From Chrysogorgia sp. JL179-B06 (Eukaryota > Cnidaria > Anthozoa > Scleralcyonacea > Chrysogorgiidae): a stretch of 64,000 nucleotides of DNA. How positions within the stretch are numbered: the first letter of the stretch is position 1; every line of letters starts with the position of its first letter. A program made the position numbers and the translations under genes. Positions 52,860 to 63,817 of the stretch are shown piece after piece. The notes beneath the pieces are model-generated. The model had not been told where the DNA came from and ran no database searches. It worked only from the letters and a program-made list of their open reading frames with translations. Location: NCBI GenBank assembly GCA_035772405.1, contig JAYKKM010000416.1, positions 939,001 through 1,003,000 of the forward strand, in the 5' to 3' direction.

Positions 52860-52925
52860 ACACGTTTTTAGACCGCTGGTCTAGAGGTCCAGGTCGCGGT
52901 TCGATTCCAAGCCGGAATGCTCTAC
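52860..52925 (+). other. tRNA-like B-box fragment
   Basis: GACCGCTGGTCTAGAGGTCC then GTCGCGGTTCGATTCC has a B-box and part of a T arm; no D arm or acceptor pairing. Likely a SINE remnant. Confidence 0.3.
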
Positions 52926-52968
52926 AGTCCAGTGCATTTTCTCATTTCGTATGATGATATAGACAGGG

Positions 52969-53900
52969 CCGCATTAACAGATTATGGGGCCTGGGGCATA
53001 GAAATTTTATGGGGCCCCTATATGGAAAAATGTTGGGAAAGGCAGAGATAGGATTTCTGGAAAATGGGTTAAAAATCGTTTAAAACCTTAATATAGTAAT
53101 AACGGCCGATTATGATGAAAATTTTATTCGAAAGTTGTAAGTGGTCCCATGTACTGAAGTTACATTAAATATCGTCTGTATCTGTATGTACACGGTCAAT
53201 TAATATGTTTCTTTTTGTCTTGCATAGAATAAGTTATAAATATAGAGTGACAAATTCTCAACTTTTAATATATTTCAAACAATGGGCATGAAGACGGAAG
53301 CAAAATTTGAGTCAGTCTAATAGAAATAATAGTTAGGTTTAAGCACGCAAAATGCAGGAAACTGCAAGACGCTGTCAAATAGTATATGTTCATTTTGTCG
53401 ATTATAAGACTATTGCTGTTGAAGCACAAGTACTTTGCGTGCCTTTCGTGACGCAAACATATGGATGATTTCACTCAAATCTAAACCGCGCACTATGTCA
53501 GAATCCAGGCTCATGATAGTAAGGCGCATCAAGTTCTTAATCAGTTTAAGCTTCGAAAAAGATCGCTCACCACAGCAATTCGCAACTATCAAGGTGAGAT
53601 ATATCTTGAGTGCGACTTCTACATTGGTCATTGGGAAACATAGCTTGAACGTCTTTGTCGACGATGACAATGTAATGAATTGTTCCATGCTACGCCTACA
53701 GTCTTCCTCTTTCTGATTCAAGAATTCTCCGAGAAAAGACTGCAACTGAAGCAGCTCATCGCCAAAATTCGTATCTAGATCGTTAGAGTAGTTAAGCAGT
53801 CAACGTTTCTGCAGCAGTTGGAAATTCTAACAGAAAGGCGAAGCGATCGCAAACCTTTACTTACGGCGGTCTCCAAGTGTAGTTCCCAGACTTTTTTCGA
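52969..53900 (-). pseudogene. hAT transposase C-terminal remnant
   Basis: Minus strand 53745-53410: VALKIYLTLIVANCCGERSF and SKLKLIKNLMR, DLSEIIHMFASRKARK, the hAT dimerisation domain of ZMYM1-like proteins. An in-frame stop near 53802 and frameshifts break it. The end near 52969 reads CAGGGCCGCATTAAC with GGGGCCTGGGGC, typical of the 3' terminus of these elements. Confidence 0.7.
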
Positions 53901-53930
53901 GAGAAATAGAGCATCAGCTCCTACTGTTAA

Positions 53931-53995
53931 CCCCAAAACAACTTAGATCCTAACCCTCGCCTAATTGGTTTTTTAACCCTAACCTCCGTCTAGAA
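53931..53995 (+). repeat. CTAACCC-type dispersed block
   Basis: 'ccccaaaacaacttagatcc' then TAACCCTCGCCTAATTGG matches the core at 12768-12820. Confidence 0.55.
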
Positions 53996-54420
53996 GGCTG
54001 TACAAAGCCCGCGATTTACCTCTTAGTTGTGTTCTGAGCCTTCAGTGAAACAAACAAAGCAACCAGCAGTCTCCATAATCGTACAGGGAGTTGGACCTTC
54101 ATATTTTATATTTCAGTAAAAGTTATTCATTTTGCTCTGTTTTATATCGCTTAGTTAGCCGGAACACAATAGATTTAAGCGCTATTAAAATGTTGGTATA
54201 ACACATTTTAAAAGTTGAATAAACCAACTAAAATAGGTTCTTGGTCCGCCATCGCAAGGTATGTGCGAAAAAGACTATAAATGATTCATTTTGCTTTTAA
54301 TTGAGAGAATGTATACCTCCTTAAGAAGTAATTATTTCTGTATTTTTAACAAAACTCAACGTAGAACGGACTGGACGGCCTTTGACCTTTAATAAACCTA
54401 AAACAAAGGATTTGGCAATA

Positions 54421-54870
54421 GTCTGGTGGAATGTAGCTCAACCTTGTTTTGTAGGCCCCCCAATGGGTTTTTGTGGTTTTTGTATCTGTAAAGGATGGAG
54501 ATTAATAATCTGGATGATGCCATCTCGGCATCCTTGGGGAATTTGAAATATTCGGAATTTCCATAATTACTTCAAAGATGGCGTCCAATATGGCCGCCAT
54601 CTTTAATAATCAACTGAAATCAATCTTGTTTTGTTCGACTTCCGGTTGATTTTTGTTGTTTTTATGTCTTTATGCTATGGAAATTGATAATCTAGATGAT
54701 GCCACTCCAGCACCCTTTTGCAATTTGAAATATAATATATGTCATCTCTGAAATCCAAGATGGCGTCCAATATGGCCACCATGTTTAATTATCAACTTAT
54801 TAGCCTTTTTACATAAATGAGAAATTTATGAGAGGTATGTTGAGACTAGTGATGGAATTGTTCATCCATG

Positions 54871-54941
<71 letters not shown>

Positions 54942-56921
54942 TATGTATACATATAACTGCAATCAACTGGTACATAATATACAGTAGCTACTGCAAATAC
55001 TACAATTATAATTACATTATAGAATGTACACTATACTGTTCGTCACAACACATATATCAACATATTCAATGTTCTCTAACTTATCGTTTCTGTCCTCTTC
55101 ATCATCATCGTTGACATTCGTTGTCCAGGAATTATGACAGCTGTCTGTGCTGTAGCAACTGCAAAAAAACAGTACATGATAACTGTGCTTTATGGCATCC
55201 ACACCTTGCTTTTTCACATGGACGCTCTGATGCACAACCACAGCCAAACATTTCTAAAATTTCTGGAGGAGCTGATGCCATGTCGCTGGGTAGCATCGGG
55301 GGAATAAGTGATCTGGTTGTGTTGTCTCTGGACCAGCCAGATTCAGTTGTATCGCGACGTGGAGGATCTTCACTTAATGCTGTCTTCCAAATAGTACATG
55401 CCTGAAAGTGTGCTCGCTTCACATTTTCCGCAAATGCTTCTGAGATTGGGGGAAGTGACTTCAATTTTGCCCGGCACCTTCATCACTCCAGGTTTTGCTG
55501 TTTTGGCTACCCATATCTGATAGCGAACATCCGACATGCTATCACTGCATTTAGCTACCATAGCAAGCAGCTAGAAACGATGTGGTTTGTGCTATCACCA
55601 GATCCATGTCACTGTTAGGCTCACCAATTGAGTCCAGTTTCAGTCGCTTCGAAATAATCTTAATGACGGTGACTTCCCCAATACCCTAAAGACACCCGAC
55701 TGTGTCACATCCAGTGAGCGCGTGTGTAGCCAGCAGGTGTGGAACAATTGAAGCATTCTTTAACGCTGTTTGACCTATGTTAATAATGTCTCTTTGAGCA
55801 CTTGTTCCTTCCATCATCACTGTGCACGTCAACTTGCTATTTGTGTAATAATGCAGCAACAAGACGAAGACGTCCGTGTCGTCGCATATTACTTTGATTG
55901 TTCCTTGCGTTGCCACCTCAACCATCTGCTGAACCATAATCACACCAGCCTCTTCGTGGCTTGTTCTAAGGTAACTCCTTAATTGGATTATAATTCCTTC
56001 ATGACATACTTCTTGAGGAGTAGGAGATGGCCCTGTTAATACCAATCTATGGTTGTAGCTGATATTAGTTACTTGTAGTAGGATGACTCTTTCTGGTATT
56101 TGTTGGCACATGATATCGATGAGCCGAATCTTGTTCTCTGTGACTGATAAGATGACGTTGCGTGGAGATAAGGGTGCATCTGCGCGGATTTGGTGACATT
56201 CGCTCGCCAGCGATCCAGCCCGATAACTTCGTGTTGTACCTTTATACTATATTCATAATAGCGATAGAATACGAGATATACATCGCTCCGAACCAGCTTG
56301 GAAAGGACAAACGATAAGAAGCTGTTGACGAGGTCCTACGCGGTTCCATTTTGCGGCCGGTGAATGATCCAGAGAATCGCACATAATTCGTTTGCTAGCT
56401 ATAATAAACTCGGCTTCTTTTTCTAGCTATAATGAGTTGTTTGCTTTATCTAATTCTAAATTTTAAGAATGTTTTTAATTCAAATACCAAAAACGGCTTT
56501 AATTGAACAAACCAAAAATACTTACAGTGTTTCTGAAGATGGCTGCTGCAATATGAGCCTGCAAATTATTTGGTCAGTACTATTCTCTTCTATTTTGTAT
56601 TGTGACTAATTTTGACTAATTGTGATAATTTTACAGGAATCCAATGTTAACTATGGCACATTAAAAACAACAATATGCTATTTATTAGTTAATAACTTCA
56701 ATATTTCTGTTTGGATACATTTAAAAAGAACGTAAATGTGCCATCAATTATGGCGGCCATCTTGGACATAAAATGTGGATTATTTCAAATTCCCCAAGGA
56801 TGCCGGGATGGCATCATCCAGATTATTAATCTCCATACTTCATAGATACAAAAACCATACAAAACCATTGGGGGGCCTGCAAAACAAGGTGAGGCTACAA
56901 ACAGCCATTTGGCAACCAGAC
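54421..56921. mobile_element. 2.5 kb transposon with 190-bp inverted repeats carrying a nuclease-like gene
   Basis: The left end GTCTGGTGGAATGTAGCTCA and right end (reversed) GTCTGGTTGCC lead into shared AACCTTGTTTTG, AGGCCCCCCAATGG, GAGATTAATAATCTGGATGA and CATCCTTGGGGAATTTGAAA. TA flanks both sides (54419-54420, 56922-56923), a possible target duplication. The left repeat is followed by a diverged direct copy (54610-54795). AAGATGGC(G/C)GCC boxes near the ends match the YY1-type core. A (TA)n run lies at 54866-54938. The coding pseudogene is at 55132-56220. Confidence 0.7.
55132..56220 (-). pseudogene. Broken gene: FEN/PIN-like domain plus Cys-rich (CXC) tail
   Basis: The minus strand from about 56213 reads APLSPRNVILSVTENKIRL, TSHEEAGVIMVQQMVEVA, VICDDTDVFVLLLHYY and LLATHALTGCDTVG (stop near 55688). 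Further frames read SDSMSDVRYQIWVAK and LPPISEAFAENVKRAHFQA, and end CGCASERPCEKARCGCHKAQ. The D-D-T-D and G-C-D-T motifs recall FEN/PIN-type nuclease folds, and the end resembles a tesmin-like CXC motif. I recall similar proteins being frequent in marine animal genomes, without a firm function. At least two frame breaks make it a pseudogene here. It fills the 2.5 kb inverted-repeat element. Confidence 0.6.
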
Positions 56922-57138
56922 TACAACGGGTCGTCCCTATTTGGCACGGGGACAAGGCTAAAATAGTGTCTCAAAATGACCTTCGCATTTTCAAGAACTA
57001 ATCCAATAGTAACCCTAACCTTGATCTTAACCTTAAACTAACCATAGCTAACCCTAACCTAACAAAAATAAAGATCAGACAAATCGGAAAGCCTGTTTAG
57101 GGTTTTCTGAGAACACTTGCAGCATATTTGCGGAGTGT

Positions 57139-57483
57139 TTACAATGTCAAGTTGGCGGGATGGTAACTTGCGCGGGATGGTCTCTGCTGTTTGGTTTTCT
57201 TCGGAGGGAACCTCAAAATGGCCTCCAGGTTCCTCTGCATGGCCGCAAGCGTGCTCTTTATCTCGGTCAGCTGTTCCGCCAGCGCGGGGCACTGGCAGTC
57301 GGACCTAGTCCTCTCTTCGGTTGGTCCTTTAACGTGGAATTTCGGAGACACCGTTTCTCTCAGTTTGTCGAAGAAGTATGCCAAGCGGCTTTTTTTTTGT
57401 TCGGAGACTAACGTCAAAGGCTCTACGAAGTTTGACAACTTTTTCAGACATGGCAACTTGTTCAGCAACCTTTCCAAATCCAC
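57139..57483 (-). CDS. Hypothetical protein, 114 residues
   Basis: A G+C-richer open frame compared with its surroundings. The N-terminal part (MDLERLLNKLPCLKKLSNFV) is basic-hydrophobic and the middle (LAEQLTEIKSTLAAMQRNLE) is a plausible coiled coil, as in small LINE ORF1 or structural proteins. No splice context or homologue is recognised. It may be a transposon remnant or chance. Confidence 0.3.
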   Translation of the reverse strand: MDLERLLNKLPCLKKLSNFVEPLTLVSEQKKSRLAYFFDKLRETVSPKFHVKGPTEERTRSDCQCPALAEQLTEIKSTLAAMQRNLEAILRFPPKKTKQQRPSRASYHPANLTL

Positions 57484-58073
57484 GATAAATGTCGCCTAGA
57501 ATGATATGGGCTCAGTGAAACAAAGGAAGCAATAGATTATATAGACTGAAAATATACCCCAAACATAGCACCATTTCAACGGTTTGGCAACTTTGCTCAG
57601 ACTATAATTTATTCACATTCATTACAGCAGTGTATATATTAACACTTATGCCACTTAAAGGACATTGGCAACAAAAAGTATAAGTACCTTTTAGATCAAA
57701 GTATGTGACTACAGACCTGCCAACTCATCCAAAGCAAAAACAGTGAGATTCAATTTTTTTCTCCCAAAAAATAATGAGATATCAACGTAACGATATATTT
57801 TGTATTTTTTCCATGTAACAGCAAGGTTTTAACAAATAGTATAATACAAGATTGTCATGGCAATATACTGATCGTCATGGCAATACCAGGCTCAGAAACA
57901 TTTTATGTGCGCGCGCATAACTTCAAAATGGCGTCTGTAGTGCAAAATATTATGCAATCTACGTCCATATTTATAATTATTTTGTCGTTAAGTTAACTCG
58001 TTAAATATTGAAATCACACCAATAAAGGATGAGGATTTAATATAATTTAAAATTGTGAGATTTTTGACCTCTT
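57484..58073. other. No gene recognised
   Basis: AT-rich, with GGACATTGGCAACAAAAA at 57660-57677, which recurs at 59091-59110, so repeat remnants are present. Confidence 0.3.
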
Positions 58074-58190
58074 AGGCTGCGTTTACACTAGAGCAAAAGT
58101 TATCGGATTCGTATTGTTTTATATTCATATTGTTTTACATCCTCATGGGAATCCGGATACTTTTGTTCTAGTGTAAACGCAGCCTTAGTT
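58074..58190. repeat. Hairpin with GGCTGCGTTTACACTAGA ends
   Basis: Inverted arms TTAGGCTGCGTTTACACTAG and CTAGTGTAAACGCAGCCTTA surround a 75-base centre. This short terminal sequence is typical of MITEs. Confidence 0.7.
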
Positions 58191-59212
58191 TCTTGCTTTT
58201 ACCGTGAGAATCGAGCAGAAAATCGTGAGACTTGGCAGGTCTGGGAATATCGTATATAGTTTCAGAGGTTGTGAAAATGTTCATAATGCGCATTAAAGGT
58301 GAATCAGGGTTCTTCATATTATGGGTAAAACGGTCAGTGTTGGCGGAAATACAATTCTCAACGTCTTTAGTAATCGCTATTACAACATAAACTGAGCAAC
58401 ACATGGCCCGACACTTCCCAGCACATGACGTCACGATCATATTCAAAATGGCGGTGTTTTTACATGGCTTACTCAAATTTTAAAATGTGTTGCAAGCCTT
58501 TTCATAGCCTTTTCATGTGTTGCCAATGTCCTTTAATTTATTACTTATTAAATCAGAGTCTTATTTTATCTGGATTTGTATGTACTTCATGTATGCCGAT
58601 TTTGGTATCTCAACACAAAATTTTGGTAGGATTTTAGGCATACATGAAGTACCTGCCTTGTTTAGTTTCAATAAAGACTTATTATAATGACATGTGCGAC
58701 AAGGAGTAATGCAAGCGTGGGGGGGGGGGGGCGTACCCAGCAGGCACGGCGGAAGCAAATCTGTATTGGGGGGCTGGGTACCAATCCTAAAATTGCCTGG
58801 TCACATAGCTTCTCCATTTGATGAGTATGCGAACAATTTGGAAGGACGAAAAGCTCTCGGTTTGGTATTTTCCTGGTCTAAATGACAGGGTTCTATCTAG
58901 GATTTTTCGTTTGGCGGAGAAGCAAGGACGTAGCCAGGATTCGGAAACAGTGTGAATGAGCGTCAAAGGCGCGAGCATCTAGGAGGATCCGAGGGCATGC
59001 CCCCAGGGAAATTTTGAAATATAGTCTCTACGATACTGAAGGTTTGGAAAAGTCATAAAACACCAAAAAACAACACTTTCCAGGATTTTAAAGGACATTG
59101 GCAACAAAAATTAAGTTTGTCTAATATGAAAGAACTCGTAAAATGATAGAGTAACACCTTTTACAACTTTTCCGTATTTTACTTCGTTTTTGAAATATCT
59201 CAGTTTGTTTGA

Positions 59213-59466
59213 TACGCGGGCGTGCAAGATGGGCGCCTTTTCTAGAAAAATTTAAATTTTTCAACCTGATTTATGATAATTAATGCTAATTTATATTGAC
59301 ATAATGTGTCTTGTTCGGAAAATTCAAAAGCATTGGTAACAGCCGGTTTATTGGGCTTTCAGAAAAGATATAGGTTTCGCAACAGTTATGAATATTTCCC
59401 GAGATATCAATAGAACAAAGAGGGTAGTTCAATTTTGGATGTTTTTCAGCCGGACAGGAAAGAGTT
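59213..59466 (+). mobile_element. TTAA-type MITE, partial copy 3
   Basis: Matches 46240-46487 closely, from ACGCGGGCGTGCAAGATGG to CAGCCGGACAGGAAAGAGTT; the left half is missing. Confidence 0.65.
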
Positions 59467-59855
59467 GAGTACATTTTATATTGTTTGTTAAAATTTATAA
59501 TGAATTTCATATTGAATCAGTTAAGTTGAATTAAGTTACATGCACGCGATACATCACCTTACGTCCAATAATAATAATTCAGTTGTGAATGATGAGAACT
59601 TTTTGGGGGGAAGCTCTTCCACCCCTCAAACCCTCTAGATAGAACCCTGAATGATGCAACTTAATTGTTTTAAACACGTAAATTTTTGGCAGTATTATTA
59701 TTGGGGGGGGGGGGATGAAATTAGTAAGGCTAATGCTTGGCGCACTTGTTTCTGAATGACCGAGCCTACCTAAGATTTTCTTAATAAAACAATTATAATA
59801 AAACAATTATCGAACTCGGTTCTTGCAAAATATCGTGCCTTTCGCAAAAAAGAAA

Positions 59856-60002
59856 TGGCCCTTTCTCGATATATGAGCAACCGAAATTTAAAATTATTAT
59901 AACATCAACCCAAGTCAGTTTTAGGGTTAGGATTAGGGTTAGGGTTAGGATTAGGGTTAGCGATTATTTGAATTTCGGTTTGTTCATATATCGAGAAAGC
60001 GC
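59856..60002. repeat. Inverted repeat enclosing TTAGGG-type repeats
   Basis: TTTCTCGATATATGAGCAAC and TTTGTTCATATATCGAGAAA flank 'ttagggttaggattagggtt'-type repeats at 59921-59961. The unit matches metazoan telomeric TTAGGG with TTAGGA variants. Confidence 0.75.
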
Positions 60003-60021
60003 CAAAGAAATTACCTCGTCT

Positions 60022-61075
60022 AATAATTGTTAATTTGAACAAAGCTTTAAAATACGTCGAAACCATGGTGAAATGGTTAATATAGTTCAGACAAGAACTG
60101 TTTGAAAGCACTACTAATATATTATCAAACACGATAATCAAACGCGATAATATGTATAAATATAATAACCCCAATGAGATAACCCCAAGTCTGAAAAGAA
60201 CTGTTTTAAAACAAAAGATTAGCACGCAGTTTTAAAACAGTTATTTTCAGAACTTGGGGTTATACATGGTTGCTGCCGTACAGGCATGAGCACACTAATC
60301 TTGACTTGGGTTGCTGTGTCTCATACCCAGACCTCTTCGCGGAACTATGTATAGTCGATCGACGTTAAAATCACGCTCGATTTTTTCATGGATGTCCACA
60401 TATTTATGACGTAACTCGTAGATGTTCGTATAATCGCCGGATGCGGAAACTATCCGAATCAAATGTTCGGAAATCGCCAACGGCTTGCATACGCAAAGTA
60501 CAAACAAAATATAATATATTTAGCTACTAGGGCCACGATATGTTGTGAAGAGCTTATATCGATCATATAACGTGTTCTGCTTTAGTGCTGATCAGAACTT
60601 CTGGCAGCTGTGCTTTAGCCTGTAATCTAATTTTAACTTCAATAGTTCAATGAGGAAAGATTCTCTTGTCAAGGTTTTAAGGCAACTACTGTATGTCAAT
60701 TGTCATCTGCGATTTCTTGCCATCACTGACACCACGGTTAATATTCTGATACTGTGATGACATGGGCCAAGCCGGCCAGCTCGTCGTGGTTATCACAATT
60801 ATCAAATTCTTTGTTTGCACTAGGATTTACCTTCTATTGTAGATGTATATTGGTGAGACTTTGACTTCAATATAAGCCCACCACTTATTTTTGCAATTTT
60901 GCACAATATCACGACTGCCTTGGATTTTGAGGCAGCACTTCCCTTGCGATAGTAACTTCTAGTATCGTGTTTGATAATATATTAGTTGGGGTTTTCAAAC
61001 AGTTCTTGTAAGAACTATATTTACCATTTTACCATATTTCGAAGTATTTTAAAGCTTTGTTCAAATTTATTACCA
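60022..61075. repeat. Kilobase-scale inverted repeat with family B sequence inside
   Basis: Arms near 60022-60140 (TTTGAACAAAGCTTTAAAAT, ACAAGAACTGTTTGAAA) and 60968-61075 (complements). A smaller inverted pair AACCCCAAGT(C/T)CTGAAAA lies at 60169-60265. Family B repeat is at 60330-60610. Confidence 0.6.
60330..60610 (-). repeat. Dispersed repeat family B, copy 3 (inverted)
   Basis: Reads on the minus strand 'tcagcactaaagcagaacac' and 'aacatttgattcggatagtt', as at 1470-1560. An open frame 60507-60295 falls in it and is therefore not treated as a gene. Confidence 0.55.
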
Positions 61076-61134
61076 CGACAAAATTGTTAATTCTGACAAT
61101 CAAAATTTTCCTCAACTACTTTCACTTGTTTTAC

Positions 61135-61467
61135 CTGTTGCAGTTGTTTTTCTTCCAACGATCTCCTCAGGATCGTTCCAGTGTCGCCAACAGCCAGAGC
61201 CGTGAGCAGGTTCATGAGGAGAATGGTCATGACAATAACAGATATCACCCAGAATGTGGTGACCATCACACCAACGTCACCGGCGGCAGTTCTTCCCAGG
61301 AATCCTTCCTCATAGTTGATCTCGCCAGCCATCATGGAGAACGTAGTGAGCATGGAAATGGAGATACTGCTAAACGGCATTTCCCCATGCTCGGTTTCAT
61401 CAGCATGCAGCAGCACGAAGAACATCATGGCGAACGCGATGATAAAAAACAACACAAGTATCGAAAT
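61135..61467 (-). CDS. TRPA-family channel exon: S5, pore and S6
   Basis: Bounded by acceptor TTTTTTGTAG (61477-61468) and donor CAG/GTAAAA (61135/61134); 333 nt, phase 0 at both ends. It encodes ISILVLFFIIAFAMMFFVLL (S5), then FSSISISMLTTFSMMAGEIN (pore helix and filter) and VMVTTFWVISVIVMTILLMN with LLTALAVGDTG (S6 and start of the TRP-like helix). Human TRPA1 has FSMMLGDINY at the filter; here the acidic residue is E (MAGEINY). Known role: non-selective calcium-permeable cation channel in the plasma membrane, opened by irritants or temperature. Further C-terminal exons were not found before 60,600. Confidence 0.88.
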
Positions 61468-61669
61468 CTACAAAAAACAAACAATCGCTTAGATCAAGTT
61501 TACACGTAGAGCCAAAGTTTCCGGATTCGTCACGAATCGTCGAGGAAACAAAACGAGAAACAAACTTTTCAACAGTCATTATCACCAGACTTCGCTTGCA
61601 TGTATTTTGAATATATAATAAAACAATTATTGGATTCTTCTTACGCATGATATCAAGATTTATTATCAA

Positions 61670-61770
61670 CCAAACTAGTGGTCTATTACAAATTCGGCAT
61701 TCTGATTGGCTGAGCTACTAGTGGTCTATTGGTGATCCAATAGACCACTACTATCCAATCACAAACCTTC
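61670..61770. repeat. Short inverted repeat TAGTGGTCTATT
   Basis: ACTAGTGGTCTATTACAAAT, CTAGTGGTCTATTGG and CCAATAGACCACTA with GATTGGCTGAG / ATCCAATC pairs. It lies in the TRPA intron between the two mapped exons. Confidence 0.55.
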
Positions 61771-61837
61771 CGTAACTGGAATATTCCTATCCTGACCAAT
61801 CAGAAGCCACGACATATTCACGCTAAATTTATATAGG

Positions 61838-61985
61838 AGTGATTATATTAAAGTGTTCATAATCTTGATGGCTGATGCCCCTTTGTAATCGTACGTTTTT
61901 AGCAACGGCGTGGTGCCATAATTTCGCAAAAATTCTTATAAGAAATCGCCGGAAAAGCACTTCTGGGCTTTGCAAAATTAAAAAC
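61838..61985 (+). repeat. Dispersed repeat, second copy of 36170-36290
   Basis: 'aatcttgatg' then CCCTTTGTAATCGT and the block through TTCTGGGCTTTGC. It sits in a TRPA intron here and an LTV1 intron in the other copy. Confidence 0.6.
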
Positions 61986-62181
61986 CCATATTGGTTTTGA
62001 AAATGTGACGTCATTCAGTGATTCTTTATCGGCAGTGGAGTTGTTTTGATGGCGATCACATAGTGATTAGCTGTTCTAAATGCTCTTTGGACGAAAATTA
62101 CTCGAACTAAAATGCGGTAAATAATGTTACTAAAAGTAAAAACTCGTATATACGTCGATACGACGTGAGATTCCCTCATAC

Positions 62182-62415
62182 CCTTAAGAAAGTCACGAAT
62201 ATTTTCTTCCCCATGATGATATAGATGCCATATGCTGGAATCCTTTTCAATAACCAAGTGAAATTGATCCATGCCAGAAATATAGCGATGGCTCCGGCCT
62301 GCCACTGGCGTTCGCTCTTCTCGGAGTAGGGAAGAAAGATGAACACGAATATGTACATGACGAGTTCCATGTAGGTCATAAAATGAAAAAAATAGGCCAT
62401 CCTGCTATACAGCAA
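62182..62415 (-). CDS. TRPA-family channel exon: S2 to S4-S5 linker
   Basis: Acceptor TTTTTCACCATAG (62428-62416) and donor AGG/GTATGA (62182/62181); 234 nt, phase 0. It encodes FFHFMTYMELVMYIFVFIFL, then QWQAGAIAIFLAWINFTWLL and IPAYGIYIIMGKKIFVTFLR. Human TRPA1 has QWQCGAIAVYFYWMNFLLYL followed by a similar GIFIVML segment. It joins in frame to the pore exon at 61467, placing S5 directly after FLR. N-terminal ankyrin-repeat exons would lie beyond 64000. Confidence 0.88.
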
Positions 62416-62727
62416 CTATGGTGAAAAAGTAGACGAAAGGAAACGTCGATAACACATTGACATACCAAAAATCGCATACTGTTGGTATATTGTAATTTTT
62501 AACATAAGATGAGTATTATAAAACTATTATTATAAGTACGTATAATTAATTTCGGTTGCACCATATGATATGTTAAACCTTTATATCGGAGAGAACGTCG
62601 TAGTGTGTCTATACGTTTAAAAGAGCATTTATCTCGCTAGTGTTCGAAAGGGCAAACTGAGAAATCCTCTGTTGCTAAACATGCCAGTGGGAGGTCGATC
62701 ACAAGATACTGAGGACTGAAGAGGCAC

Positions 62728-63288
62728 TAATACTATGTGTACACGGTGTCGTTTTCAAGCGTTTTTATCTGAAACGCGTTTCAAAAAGTATCGTTTTCAC
62801 GTGGTGTTCACACGAAAACGGATGAAAACGACGTCAACTGACGAAAACGTTTTCAATAACGAAAACGATATCTGATAACCGTTTTCGCTATTGAAAACGT
62901 TAGGAACTGTGTCGTTTTACCTTTTGTTCTCGTGTGAACAGGGGAAAACCTTGGGAAAACCCTGAAACGCTAAAAATTCAAAATGGCGGATATTATGATA
63001 TTATTTTTGTTCGCCGGGAACTTGATCTTTCAGCTGGCAACTCTGGTTGTGAACTCGTTATTAATAACAATAACAACAAATAAAAGAAAAAATGCAGCCA
63101 TTCAATTATTTAATGAGTCAAAAAAGTGATTAAAACGGCATTTAAAAGTCTTAACAGACGACAGGCCAAACTGTAAACAATGCGATGGATATTGCGAAAA
63201 CACTTCGTGTGAACGGAGTGCCAAAACGACAAAATTGAAAACGACACAAATAAAAACGCTTGAAAACGACTCCGTGTGCACATAGTCT
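62728..63288. mobile_element. Foldback MITE with GTGT(A/G)CAC ends
   Basis: ACTATGTGTACACGGTGTCG and CCGTGTGCACATAGT ends, followed inward by TTTTCAAGCGTTTTTAT / ATAAAAACGCTTGAAAA. Several GAAAACG repeats lie inside. No coding. Confidence 0.7.
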
Positions 63289-63345
63289 AAGCGGCACTAA
63301 GCGGCACTAAGCGGCACTAAGCGACACTAAGCGGCACTAAGCTTA
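63287..63345 (+). repeat. 10-base tandem repeat CTAAGCGGCA
   Basis: Five copies with one variant (CTAAGCGACA) directly after the foldback. Confidence 0.75.
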
Positions 63346-63733
63346 GTAAGCGATCACTAACGTAACGAACTATTTTCCAGAGTAACACGGGAATCAGTGG
63401 AATCTTCAAAAACCGAACAATTCTACAAAAAGCCTTTCAAAGAAACCTGGACTGCTCTTTTAGGGTAGTTTTTTATTTATCGACTTATTAATACCTTAAT
63501 TGACTTAGTTAACAATAATTAGTTATATGTCGCGATCGCACGTGCCTTGCAGATAATCTTTGTAAAGGTTGCTCATGACGATCGACTTGTCACGTGTACC
63601 ATTTAAGAAGCCTCGAGTTTCAAGGACGAAAGTTCAGTAAATCTTTTACTAATCGAAATTAACCGAAATTAATTATACGTACAATTATAACAAGAACTAA
63701 CATGCCAAGTTTCAAATATTTGATCACTATAAA

Positions 63734-63735
63734 AC

Positions 63736-63775
<40 letters not shown>

Positions 63776-63817
63776 GTTATTATTATTATTATTATTATTG
63801 TTATTATTATTATTATC
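63734..63817 (+). repeat. (ATT)n microsatellite
   Basis: Over 25 ATT units with rare GTT interruptions. Poly-L and poly-N open frames across it are artefacts. Confidence 0.9.

Noticed and set aside
60295..60507. Open frame of 70 codons on the minus strand that could be a downstream TRPA exon
   Set aside because: Its sequence belongs to dispersed repeat family B, also present at 1470-1620 and inside a large inverted repeat. No TRPA C-terminal similarity.
61057..61509. 150-codon plus-strand frame rich in H and E
   Set aside because: Antisense to the TRPA pore exon, which has splice sites and family match.
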